NCBI RefSeq assembly: GCF_009659625.1
Contig: NZ_VOIW01000001.1
Coordinates: forward strand, 992,001 to 1,056,000
From: Pseudomonas haemolytica
Lineage (GTDB): Bacteria > Pseudomonadota > Gammaproteobacteria > Pseudomonadales > Pseudomonadaceae
DNA: 64,000 nt
Direction: 5' to 3'
Part shown: piece after piece, positions 7,676 through 14,958 of the stretch
Numbering within the stretch: the stretch's first letter is position 1
Layout: each line of letters starts with the position of its first letter
The notes under the pieces: model-generated
Told to the model about the DNA's origin: nothing
Seen by the model: the letters and a program-made list of their open reading frames with translations, nothing else
The model's database searches: none
Made by a program: the position numbers and the translations under genes

Positions 7676-7696
7676 TTGTAGATCGTTGATCTACAA
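7676..7696. promoter_or_regulatory. Perfect 21-bp dyad between the divergent O and P genes: likely late-promoter activator site
   Basis: TTGTAGATC-GTT-GATCTACAA has perfect 9-bp arms. It lies in the shared promoter region of O (minus) and P (plus), exactly where P2 has PO and PP. It is 46 bp before the P start codon and 85 bp before the O start codon. A second, less symmetric copy lies 46 bp before V at 718-738. An Ogr/Delta-type zinc-finger activator would be the expected ligand by analogy with P2; no such gene is in the window. Confidence 0.6.
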
Positions 7697-7742
7697 GGGG
7701 CGGAGGGGGAACTGTTCGCGCGCGGGCGGCAGCATCTGCGCC

Positions 7743-9500
7743 ATGAATGCCATCGTCGAACTACCTACCGATCACCGCCGCCACGCCAAGCACCTGTATT
7801 GGCAGGGCTATCGCGTGTGCGAGATCGCTGAGTTGATCGGGGAGAAGGAAAAAACGCTGCACAGCTGGAAAGCCCGGGACGAATGGGACCGCGCGACGCC
7901 GCTGGAGCGTATCCAGGCGGCGACCGAAGCCCGCCTGGTGCAGCTGATCTTAAAAGACCCGAAGTCAGGGGCCGACTACAAGGAAATTGACCTTCTGCAC
8001 CGCCAGCTGGAGCGGCAAGCCCGTATTCAGCGCTTCAACGACGGCGGTACCGAAACCGAGTTGAATCCGAACCTGGCGAAGCGCAATGCGGGGCCGAAGA
8101 AGGCGCCGAAACGTAACGAGTTCGACGAAGAACACATTGAAAAGCTGACCGAAGCGTTCATCGACGGCTGTTTCGGCTACCAGTTGGATTGGTACAAGGC
8201 CGGTAACCAGCGCACCCGCGCAATCCTCAAGTCACGTCAGATCGGTGCGACGTATTATTTCGCCCGTGAAGCGCTGATCGATGCGCTGACGACAGGCCGT
8301 AACCAGATTTTCCTGTCAGCCTCGAAAAACCAGGCGCATATTTTCAAGGCCTACATTCAGGCCTTTGCCCGTGAGGTAGTCGGCGTTGAGCTGACGGGCG
8401 ATCCCATCATTCTGGGCAATGGCGCCGAGCTGCACTTCCTGGGGACCAACGCTCGGACGGCCCAGGGCTATCACGGCAACTTCTACTTCGACGAATTTTT
8501 CTGGACGTTCAAATTCAAGGAACTGAACAAGGTCGCCAGCGGCATGGCGATGCAGAAGCAATACCGACGAACGTACTTTTCGACGCCTTCCAGCATGGCC
8601 CATGAGGCCTACACGTTCTGGACCGGTGAGCGGTTCAACAAAGGCAAGCCGGCGGCGCAACGGGTCAAAATCGACGTCTCTCATGATGTTCTGCAACAGG
8701 GCCGGCTGTGTGAAGACCGGGTATGGCGACAGATCGTCACCATCCTGGACGCGGAGGACCGTGGCTGCGACCTGTTCGACCTGGACGAACTGCGCCAGGA
8801 ATACGATGCCGAGGCTTTCCAGAACCTGCTGATGTGCCAGTTCATCGACGACGGGGCCAGCATTTTCCCGCTTGCGATGCTGCAGCCTTGCATGGTGGAC
8901 AGCTGGGATCTTTGGGCCGAGGACTACAAACCATTTGCAGCGCGTCCGTTCGGGGATCGTCAGGTTTGGGTTGGCTATGACCCAGCCGAGAACGGCGACA
9001 GTGCTGCGTTGGTGGTAATTGCCCCACCGACAGTCCCTGGCGGCAAGTTCCGCGTGCTGGAGAGACACCAATTCAGGGGAATGGACTTCGCCGCACAGGC
9101 GGAAGCGATCCGCCAGGTCACCAGACGTTACTGGGTGACCTACATCGGTATCGACATCACGGGCATGGGGTCCGGCGTCGCGCAGCTGGTCAAGCAATTC
9201 TTCCCAAACATCACCACGTTCAGCTACTCGCCCGAGGTCAAAACGCGCCTGGTGTTGAAGGCTTACGACGTCATCAAGAACGGTCGCCTGGAGTTCGATG
9301 CCGGCTGGACAGACATGGCGCAGTCGTTGATGGCTATCCGCAAAACAGTCACCGCCTCCGGGCGCATGTTCACTTACACGGCCGGTCGCACTGACGAGAC
9401 AGGCCATGCCGACTTGGCGTGGGCGACCTTCCACGCCCTGCATAACGAGCCTCTTGAAGGGCAGACCACGGCGAATACCGGATTTATGGAGTCCTACTGA
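7743..9500 (+). CDS. P2 gpP-like terminase large (ATPase) subunit
   Basis: 585 aa from ATG 7743. The N-terminus has a helix-turn-helix (YWQGYRVCEIAELIGEKEKTLHSWK). The ATPase centre has the P2-type Walker A region ILKSRQIGATYYFAREAL, followed by a coupling/Walker B region FYFDEFFW. The nuclease domain shows GYDPAENGDSAALVVI and GIDITGMGSG, with acidic residues expected to bind metal. It packages DNA from cos into the head. Its TGA overlaps the ATG of the portal gene. An in-frame extension to 7686 has no ATG and would run into the dyad. Confidence 0.93.
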   Translation: MNAIVELPTDHRRHAKHLYWQGYRVCEIAELIGEKEKTLHSWKARDEWDRATPLERIQAATEARLVQLILKDPKSGADYKEIDLLHRQLERQARIQRFNDGGTETELNPNLAKRNAGPKKAPKRNEFDEEHIEKLTEAFIDGCFGYQLDWYKAGNQRTRAILKSRQIGATYYFAREALIDALTTGRNQIFLSASKNQAHIFKAYIQAFAREVVGVELTGDPIILGNGAELHFLGTNARTAQGYHGNFYFDEFFWTFKFKELNKVASGMAMQKQYRRTYFSTPSSMAHEAYTFWTGERFNKGKPAAQRVKIDVSHDVLQQGRLCEDRVWRQIVTILDAEDRGCDLFDLDELRQEYDAEAFQNLLMCQFIDDGASIFPLAMLQPCMVDSWDLWAEDYKPFAARPFGDRQVWVGYDPAENGDSAALVVIAPPTVPGGKFRVLERHQFRGMDFAAQAEAIRQVTRRYWVTYIGIDITGMGSGVAQLVKQFFPNITTFSYSPEVKTRLVLKAYDVIKNGRLEFDAGWTDMAQSLMAIRKTVTASGRMFTYTAGRTDETGHADLAWATFHALHNEPLEGQTTANTGFMESY

Positions 9501-10552
9501 TGAGCAAACGTAAGCGCGGAACCCAACTGACCACCGTTCAGCCACCCATTGAGGGGGACGTGCTGCCGGCTGAATCCGGGCCGGTGGAGGCGTTCACCTT
9601 CGGTGACCCGGCGCCTGTGCTCGATAGCAGGGAGATCCTCGACTATTTGGAATGCTGGGCCAATGGGCGTTGGTTCGAAACACCCATGTCCATGGACGGC
9701 CTAGCCAAAACGACGCGGGCCAGCGTTTACCTGCAGTCCGGTCTCAACTTCAAGCGGAACATGCTGGCCCGCACGTTCGTTCCTCACCGGTTGCTGAGCC
9801 GTCAGGCCTTTGAACAGTTCGCCCTAGACTGGCTCTGGTGCGGCAACTGCTACTTGGAAAAGCGCAACAACATGCTGCGCAACACCATGGGCTTGCTGCC
9901 ACCGCTGGCGAAGTACATGCGTCGAGGTGTGGACATGGAAGCCTATTACCAAGTGCGCGGCTGGAAGGATGAGCACGAGTTTGCACCAGGTTCGATTTGC
10001 CACCTGCGTGAAGCCGATATCAATCAAGAGATTTATGGGTTGCCGGAGTGGCTGGCAGCGCTGCAAAGCGCGCTGCTCAACGAGAGCGCCACGCTATTCC
10101 GCCGCAAGTACTACAACAACGGCAGTCACGCCGGTTTCATCCTGTACATGACCGATGCAGCGCAGAAAGAAGAAGACATCGACTCACTGCGCACCGCGCT
10201 GAAGAACTCGAAAGGGCCTGGCAACTTCCGAAACCTGTTCGTGTACGCGCCTGCTGGCAAGAAAGATGGCATCCAGCTCATCCCGGTGAGCGAGGTGGCC
10301 GCGAAGGACGAATTCAGCTCGATCAAGAACATCAGCCGCGACGATCTGCTTGCGGCGTTGCGCATTCCACCCCAATTGATGGGCATCGTGCCGCAGAACG
10401 CGGGCGGTTTCGGGTCGTTGCGGGAGGCTGCTGAAGTTTGGGCGGTCAACGAGCTGGAACCGCTGCAGGCCAGGCTGGCCCAGGTAAACGAGTGGTTGGG
10501 TGAAGAGGTTGTCAGCTTCAAAGAATTTGAGCTTCCAACGGGGGGAAAGTAG
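9500..10552 (+). CDS. P2 gpQ-like portal protein
   Basis: 350 aa (P2 gpQ is 344 aa). It shows portal-family blocks AFEQFALDWLWCGNCYLEKRNNMLRNTMGL, QEIYGLPEWLAALQSALLNESATLFRRKYYNNGSHAGFILYMTD (two parts of one run) and LLAALRIPPQLMGIVPQNAGGFGSLREAAEVW. It forms the dodecameric vertex through which DNA enters the head. It is coupled to the terminase gene by a TGATG overlap and is the last structural gene on this side. Confidence 0.92.
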   Translation: MSKRKRGTQLTTVQPPIEGDVLPAESGPVEAFTFGDPAPVLDSREILDYLECWANGRWFETPMSMDGLAKTTRASVYLQSGLNFKRNMLARTFVPHRLLSRQAFEQFALDWLWCGNCYLEKRNNMLRNTMGLLPPLAKYMRRGVDMEAYYQVRGWKDEHEFAPGSICHLREADINQEIYGLPEWLAALQSALLNESATLFRRKYYNNGSHAGFILYMTDAAQKEEDIDSLRTALKNSKGPGNFRNLFVYAPAGKKDGIQLIPVSEVAAKDEFSSIKNISRDDLLAALRIPPQLMGIVPQNAGGFGSLREAAEVWAVNELEPLQARLAQVNEWLGEEVVSFKEFELPTGGK

Positions 10553-10642
10553 TACCCCCGCGCAGTAAACGAGGCGACGAGCTGGTGCGCTAACACCCGC
10601 TCGACGCTGAATCACTCGAACACGCCGAGTGCTCCAACCAAG

Positions 10643-10650
10643 GCCTCGCC
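10643..10650. other. Candidate cos region core downstream of the portal gene
   Basis: In P2-like phages cos lies just outside Q. The 156-nt gap between Q and the methylase gene contains GCCTCGCC, whose complement GGCGAGGC equals the start of the P2 cohesive end as I remember it. It is flanked by GC-rich inverted sequence (CCACTGCGCAGGGGG). The match is only 8 bases, so this is a pointer to the position rather than a firm call. Confidence 0.3.
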
Positions 10651-10708
10651 CCACTGCGCAGGGGGTGCGAAGCCTAAGCGAATCCAATTTCCAAAACAAG
10701 GATCACTT

Positions 10709-11503
10709 ATGAGCACACCTATTATCCCGTGGATGGGCGGCAAGCGCCGCCTGGCAGATCGTCTAATTCCACTGTTTCCACCCCATGAATGCTATGTCGA
10801 GGTCTTTGCAGGCGGCGCCGCGCTTTACTTCATGCGCCCACAGGCTGCTCCGGTTGAGGTTCTCAACGATATCAACGGAGACCTGGTGACGCTGTACCGC
10901 GTCGTGCAGAACCACCTGGAAGAGTTCGTGCGCCAGTTCAAGTGGGCACTCAGCTCCAGGCAGGTGTTTGAATGGCAGAAGATGACCCGGCCGGAAACCC
11001 TTACCGATATCCAGCGCGCGGCTCGGTTTTTCTACCTGCAACACCACGCTTTCGCCGGGAAGGTCAGTGGGCAGACGTTCGGTACCGCCACAACGGGGCC
11101 GGCCATCAATCTGCTGAGGATCGAGGAGAACCTGTCTGCAGCTTGGCAGCGCTTGTCCGGTACCTACGTCGAGAACCTCGGGTGGCTTGAGTGCGCCGAG
11201 CGCTATGACCGGCCACATACCTTCCATTACATGGACCCACCGTATTGGCAGACCGCCGGCTATGGCGTGGACTTCCCCTTCGAAAACTATGAACGGATGG
11301 CCGAGTTCATGCGGCGCTGCAAAGGCAAGGTGATGGTGAGCATCAACGATCACCCCGATATCAGGCGGGTGTTTGAGGGGTTCCACTTCGAAACGGTGGA
11401 TATTCGATACAGCACGGCAAATCAACGCCAGGCGAAGGCCGAAGTTAGCGGCGAGCTGGTGATCATGAACTGGGAGCCCAACGCCTTCGGCGGACTCTTC
11501 TAA
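10709..11503 (+). CDS. DNA adenine methyltransferase (Dam / D12 class)
   Basis: 264 aa from ATG 10709 with AAGGA 7 nt upstream. It has the class alpha layout: the N-terminal SAM-binding motif IPWMGGKRRLADRLIPLFP with YVEVFAGGAALYFMRP, then the catalytic DPPYWQT motif (about residue 176) late in the protein. It methylates the N6 position of adenine; GATC specificity is likely but not shown. It lies directly beyond the portal gene, where P2 prophages carry cargo genes. It may protect phage DNA against host restriction. The 3' end overlaps the convergent SRAP gene by 4 nt. Confidence 0.88.
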   Translation: MSTPIIPWMGGKRRLADRLIPLFPPHECYVEVFAGGAALYFMRPQAAPVEVLNDINGDLVTLYRVVQNHLEEFVRQFKWALSSRQVFEWQKMTRPETLTDIQRAARFFYLQHHAFAGKVSGQTFGTATTGPAINLLRIEENLSAAWQRLSGTYVENLGWLECAERYDRPHTFHYMDPPYWQTAGYGVDFPFENYERMAEFMRRCKGKVMVSINDHPDIRRVFEGFHFETVDIRYSTANQRQAKAEVSGELVIMNWEPNAFGGLF

Positions 11504-12180
11504 CTCACCGGCTGGATCAAACTGGGGCCTTTGTTTTTCACGTTGCCCACCGCAACGTCGACCTTAAACCATTCAAAGGCCTCTGCCGGCTCGCCCTGGT
11601 GCAACACCATCTGCTCGGCACGTTCCTTGGGCGTCGCCGGGTCCAACCATTCACGGGCTAGGTCCGGGGTTAACACCACGGGCCTTCTGTCGTGAATGTC
11701 CACCATGCCGCCGGCACTGTCGGCGGTGATAATCACGAAGCCGTCATGCTCGCCTGGTCCCTCATCGGAGTCAGGTAGCTGGCCGATGGATGCACATAGT
11801 ACCGGCGCGCCATCCCGTCTACGGATCAGGTAGGGCTGTTTTTTCGGCCCGCCTTCATCGACCCATTCAAACCAGTTATCTATGGGCGCGATTGCGCGAT
11901 GTGGCCAGATCGAGCGGAAGAACGGCCCATGAGCGACCTTCTCAACTCGGGCATTAATTGGCGCGGCTCGGTCCTTTGCCCAGTGAGGTCGCCAGCCCCA
12001 GCGCACTGGGTCGGCGCGCAGCAGCTCGCCCTGCAGGTGCAGTAGCGCAACCTGGGTCGTAGGAGCGACGTTATAGCGGTCAAGCGGTAGATCCCCTACG
12101 GAATTAACCAGCGCGTTGGGCATGCTCAACGCCGCAACGAAGTCGTGGATGCCGCTGTACTGCGAGAGCCTTCCGCACAT
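11500..12180 (-). CDS. SOS response-associated peptidase (SRAP, YedK/HMCES family)
   Basis: 226 aa. It has the family hallmarks: catalytic Cys2 (MCGRLSQ, exposed after Met removal), a conserved NARVEKV segment, APIDNWFEW with the active-site Glu, and IHDRRPVVL with the conserved His. SRAP proteins form a covalent link to abasic sites in single-stranded DNA and so shield them from cleavage. No LexA box is visible in its own upstream region. It is convergent with the methylase gene. Phage-borne copies are common. Confidence 0.92.
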   Translation of the reverse strand: MCGRLSQYSGIHDFVAALSMPNALVNSVGDLPLDRYNVAPTTQVALLHLQGELLRADPVRWGWRPHWAKDRAAPINARVEKVAHGPFFRSIWPHRAIAPIDNWFEWVDEGGPKKQPYLIRRRDGAPVLCASIGQLPDSDEGPGEHDGFVIITADSAGGMVDIHDRRPVVLTPDLAREWLDPATPKERAEQMVLHQGEPAEAFEWFKVDVAVGNVKNKGPSLIQPVS

Positions 12181-12263
12181 ATCTATTTCCGCCCGTCGGT
12201 CCTGGTGAACAGCCGTACCCCGGCCGGTCTCTATCGAATAGACACCTGGGCGGGAGATTCGTC

Positions 12264-12473
12264 ATGACAACCGATATACAGCAGGTTAACGAGATGGAGG
12301 CTTGGTTTGCGCTTCTCAGTGACGCAGAGTTTAAAGCTGGGTCACCAGAATACCGGTATGAAACACGCCTGGCGCTAGCTGACAGCATGCTTGAGCGTAA
12401 GGTGATCGATTGTGGCGAATGGCGGGAGCTGGTCGACGAGGCGGTTTCTGCTTACGCAGACGACGTTGGTTGA
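12264..12473 (+). CDS. Small protein of unknown function sharing a domain with the adjacent SOS-box gene
   Basis: 69 aa with GGGAG upstream of ATG 12264. It is acidic. Its segment from AWFALL to SAYADDV aligns by eye with residues about 9-70 of the convergent 241-aa protein: both show P-E, then a stretch to ML-E--VID--E---L-DEA. It is therefore a stand-alone version of that domain. The 3' ends of the two genes overlap by 22 nt. No known family recognised. Confidence 0.6.
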   Translation: MTTDIQQVNEMEAWFALLSDAEFKAGSPEYRYETRLALADSMLERKVIDCGEWRELVDEAVSAYADDVG

Positions 12474-13177
12474 CTGCCAGTTTTAGCGATGAAGCCTTGG
12501 CCTGCGCAGTTCATGCAGTCCTCACGCAGCCCAAAGCGGTCAAGGCAAGCGGCACACTTTGCGAATTTGGCCGTGACCACCAGAGGTCTGGCTATCCGAT
12601 AGCTCTCGAAATCGTGCTCTTCCAAGGCGATCTGTGCGCAATCTACCACCGTCCGATAAGCATCCGCGTCGCAAATGATTGGATAAACCTTTCCATTGAT
12701 AACTTGTGCGGTCTGCACTAGGTCATACAACTCACCACATGGCGCGGTAAGCAACAGCCCCTTAATGGGCCAGGCTTCATCGTTACGGCGAAATACCAAG
12801 CGCAGGTAGTGCTTTGTGCCAAATACCTTTCCATCAAACCCATCCGCTCCTGGCCCGGTGGCTGAATAGTATGTGTTGGCATCAATCCGCCCAATGCACA
12901 CTGCTCCAGCTTTGCGCACTACATCGTAGTGGCCGCCAAACATGTACCCCTCAGCGGCGGTAGCCAGCTCTTCGACGGCATGCCAGTAAGCCGCATCGGC
13001 CAGCTCGTCCATTTCCAACTTTTCCATTTGATCAATCACGCCGGCCTCTAGCATGTCCCGGGCTTCCAGCCGGCAAGACACTCTATGGGCTTCGGGGTGA
13101 TCCATTCGGTACACACCGTCGTCAAGAGTTCGACGCCATTTGGCGAGCCATGCCGTTTTGAGTTCAGTAGGGGTCAT
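12452..13177 (-). CDS. Unknown protein with zinc-binding C-terminus, preceded by a LexA box
   Basis: 241 aa. Residues about 1-75 share a domain with the neighbouring 69-aa protein (RLEARDMLEAGVIDQMEKLE). The middle (about 85-190) is a beta-rich region with GHYDVVRKAGAVCIGRID and GTKHYLRLVFRRNDEAW. The C-terminus carries CAAC...CMNCAGQG, a four-cysteine zinc ribbon. A perfect palindrome CTGTATGCGCATACAG lies 21 bp upstream of the start codon, so expression is probably repressed by LexA and induced by DNA damage. Family not recognised; its location beside the SRAP gene suggests a role linked to phage induction or damage. Confidence 0.7.
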   Translation of the reverse strand: MTPTELKTAWLAKWRRTLDDGVYRMDHPEAHRVSCRLEARDMLEAGVIDQMEKLEMDELADAAYWHAVEELATAAEGYMFGGHYDVVRKAGAVCIGRIDANTYYSATGPGADGFDGKVFGTKHYLRLVFRRNDEAWPIKGLLLTAPCGELYDLVQTAQVINGKVYPIICDADAYRTVVDCAQIALEEHDFESYRIARPLVVTAKFAKCAACLDRFGLREDCMNCAGQGFIAKTGSQPTSSA

Positions 13178-13198
13178 GCGTCTGACTGCTTATTTGTA

Positions 13199-13214
13199 CT
13201 GTATGCGCATACAG
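13199..13214. promoter_or_regulatory. LexA (SOS) box
   Basis: CTGTATGCGCATACAG is a perfect 16-bp palindrome fitting the CTG-N10-CAG consensus with the usual TAT/ATA inner bases. It is 21 bp upstream of the start codon of the 241-aa gene on the minus strand, a position where LexA would block transcription start. Confidence 0.75.
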
Positions 13215-13771
13215 TAATCGAGGTTTGACCAAGACGCGATTTGAAGCGACGAGCTGTAGAAGAAGGGGGTACCGCAGGCGGCAAAAGTGAACAGGAAGGG
13301 ATGAAAGTTTGTGCTCGGAGGGCGCGAAAAAACCCAGTCAAACATAGCACTTTTGAGGTGTCACGACAATGGAAAGCGGGGGTGACAGCCAATAAACACG
13401 GGGCTACGGCCGTGTCCTGAAGCATCGACTGGCTCGCTGAAGCACGGCGGGACGGCAAGGGAGTCATCGGCTCGGTGGACGCACTACTGGGTGGGGCTGT
13501 GGCGTGCTACACATTCCGGGGAATTGACGTGCTACAGGCGGTTGGTAGGTTGGTCTGCACCTGGCGCGCGCCGTCGTCCCCCCACCTCGCCTGCGGGCTA
13601 AATGGGTCGTTTTTTCTGCGGCCCTGCGGATAGCTCAACGCGGCACCGGCTGGGGGGCTGCTCGGCGTTGTGGAGTGGTCAAAAGCCTGCGGAACCCTGC
13701 ACCGAGGGGGTATTTCGTAGAAGGGGGCTGGAGGCTCTGCTGTTGAGGGGGAGGGGGGGAGTCTCAAAAAG
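13215..13771. other. Gene-poor stretch, no convincing coding sequence
   Basis: This stretch is GC-rich until about 13760. Open frames on both strands (for example 13174-13467 minus and 13507-13794 minus) have no ribosome site, odd composition and no family resemblance. A block reading TCTGGAGGCCACGTATTC just beyond it (about 13804-13821) recurs in diverged form at about 16063-16080. Confidence 0.5.
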
Positions 13772-14046
13772 AGTAATTTCAGTAATCTCCCCACAGAAAC
13801 GGTCTGGAGGCCACGTATTCCGCGGGCTATGAGATTACAAAAAGGAGTAATAGAGAAGTAATTGAAAAGGTAATTATTTTACAACCTATTGATTTTAAAG
13901 GTTTTTATTAAAGTAGAGAATTACATTTATAGAGAGTAATCAGATTACTTCAATATTACTTAAATATTACCTTTTGCTTGAAACGCAAAACCCTTTAATT
14001 TCAATGGCTTGAGCGTAAAAAATGGTCAAGATTACTTATGTTACTC
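13772..14046. repeat. Iteron-like array of AGTAAT / ATTACT half-sites in AT-rich DNA
   Basis: Within 275 bp there are about a dozen copies of (A/G)GTAAT or its complement: 13772, 13782, 13834, 13846, 13857, 13869, 13920, 13935, 13944, 13955, 13966, 14031 and 14040. Two are arranged as the perfect palindrome AGTAATCAGATTACT (13935-13949). Two are a direct pair ten bases apart (13772-13787). The local base composition drops sharply to AT-rich. Such arrays usually bind a replication initiator or a phage regulator, but no cognate gene is next to it. Confidence 0.55.
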
Positions 14047-14249
14047 TTTTTTTTAGCCCGAAAAATTTTGAGCTTAGGGCTCCCTTATGTGCGGGTGCGC
14101 ACGTACGAGCGGCGTTTGTTGGTCGCGTTGATTTGTTAGGGCGATGTCAGGTGCTGGGGAGCTGGATAGAGGGATTGAGGTGATAGGCAATCGTTGTATG
14201 GGTGGTCTTGGGTGCCGCTGGCCTGGCATGGATTAAATACAGCGTACAA

Positions 14250-14287
14250 AAAAGGCTCCTGCACTTGGTCGATGTGCGGAGCCTTTT
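14250..14287. terminator. Bidirectional Rho-independent terminator
   Basis: The arms AAAAGGCTCC and GGAGCCTTTT are perfect complements. They enclose an inner TGCAC/GTGC extension and carry A/T tracts on both sides. It lies 32 bp downstream of the stop of the 78-aa minus-strand gene. Confidence 0.8.
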
Positions 14288-14319
14288 ATCTAAGCGGCGT
14301 TATGGGGAATTGGGTGAGG

Positions 14320-14556
14320 TTACTCCTCCAGAGGGACAAGTCGTAGCATAGTTACGGGCTTGGGTTCGGTCCGCGTTACAATCAGCCCTTCGATGGTGCC
14401 AGCCGATTTGCCGTTGTAATAAAAGGTTCCGTCTTTGATTTCCCCAACCTGCCAGGCCTCTGGTCCCTCGTAATACAGTCCTTTGCGCACTACGCCCAGG
14501 CGATCACCCTCATAGTGAAGTGCGTAGGTTTTTTCCGGTTCAAATTGTTCAGCCAT
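14320..14556 (-). CDS. Small protein of unknown function
   Basis: 78 aa. It is acidic and probably beta-rich: YALHYEGDRLGVVRKGLYYEG and then DGTFYYNGKSAGTIEG. The start at 14556 has AAGGAGT about 7 nt upstream (reverse strand), a strong ribosome site. A terminator follows the stop. The family is not recognised. The paired GLYYEG / FYYNGK strands suggest a small beta barrel or SH3-like fold, which is a guess. Confidence 0.6.
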   Translation of the reverse strand: MAEQFEPEKTYALHYEGDRLGVVRKGLYYEGPEAWQVGEIKDGTFYYNGKSAGTIEGLIVTRTEPKPVTMLRLVPLEE

Positions 14557-14632
14557 CGCGACGACTCCTTGTTGCAGTTACGCCTGGCCGAGATAGCCTG
14601 GCGAATGTTCCTTTCTGTTGTTCTGGGGACGT

Positions 14633-14848
14633 TTATTGATTCCGACTAGCACGCCCCAGCGCTATGGCTGCGGCGACATGGCCAGCGCTTCCGCGCCCAC
14701 AGGCGTGCATCTCTTTGATCAATACGTCTACCGCTTGCGCACCACCGGCTTCACCAAGGCCCTGCAGAACAGCCACATACCCTGAGGAGCCTTTCCCACA
14801 GTTGCTTAGTTCTCTCACCAAAGCATCAATTCCTTCTTGCGCTGCCAT
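14633..14848 (-). CDS. Tiny two-repeat protein (HEAT-like), unknown function
   Basis: 71 aa made almost wholly of two copies of one unit of about 30 residues: IDALVRELSNCGKGSSGYVAVLQGLGEA and VDVLIKEMHACGRGSAGHVAAAIALGRA. The shared pattern is (I/V)D-L-(R/K)E-CG(K/R)GS-G-VA---LG-A. The alternation of amphipathic helices resembles HEAT repeats, but two units are too few for a normal solenoid. It would have to act as an oligomer or as a partner of another protein. It sits 70 bp upstream of the 78-aa gene on the same strand. Confidence 0.6.
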   Translation of the reverse strand: MAAQEGIDALVRELSNCGKGSSGYVAVLQGLGEAGGAQAVDVLIKEMHACGRGSAGHVAAAIALGRASRNQ

Positions 14849-14958
14849 ATCGTTGATCCCGTGCGTTGTGATGCTGGCTGATTTTGAGTCACATCGGACC
14901 CGAATATGGATCTCAAGGTGATCATTGCGTCGGATATCGTGGTCTGCCCCCGAAATCC

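Noticed and set aside
12181..12263. Possible LexA box before the SRAP gene
   Set aside because: CTGGTGAACAG looks similar at first, but the CTG-N10-CAG spacing is not met.
13174..13467. 97-codon open frame on the minus strand across the LexA box
   Set aside because: It would run through the operator of the 241-aa gene, has Pro/Ser/Arg-rich composition and no recognised motif.
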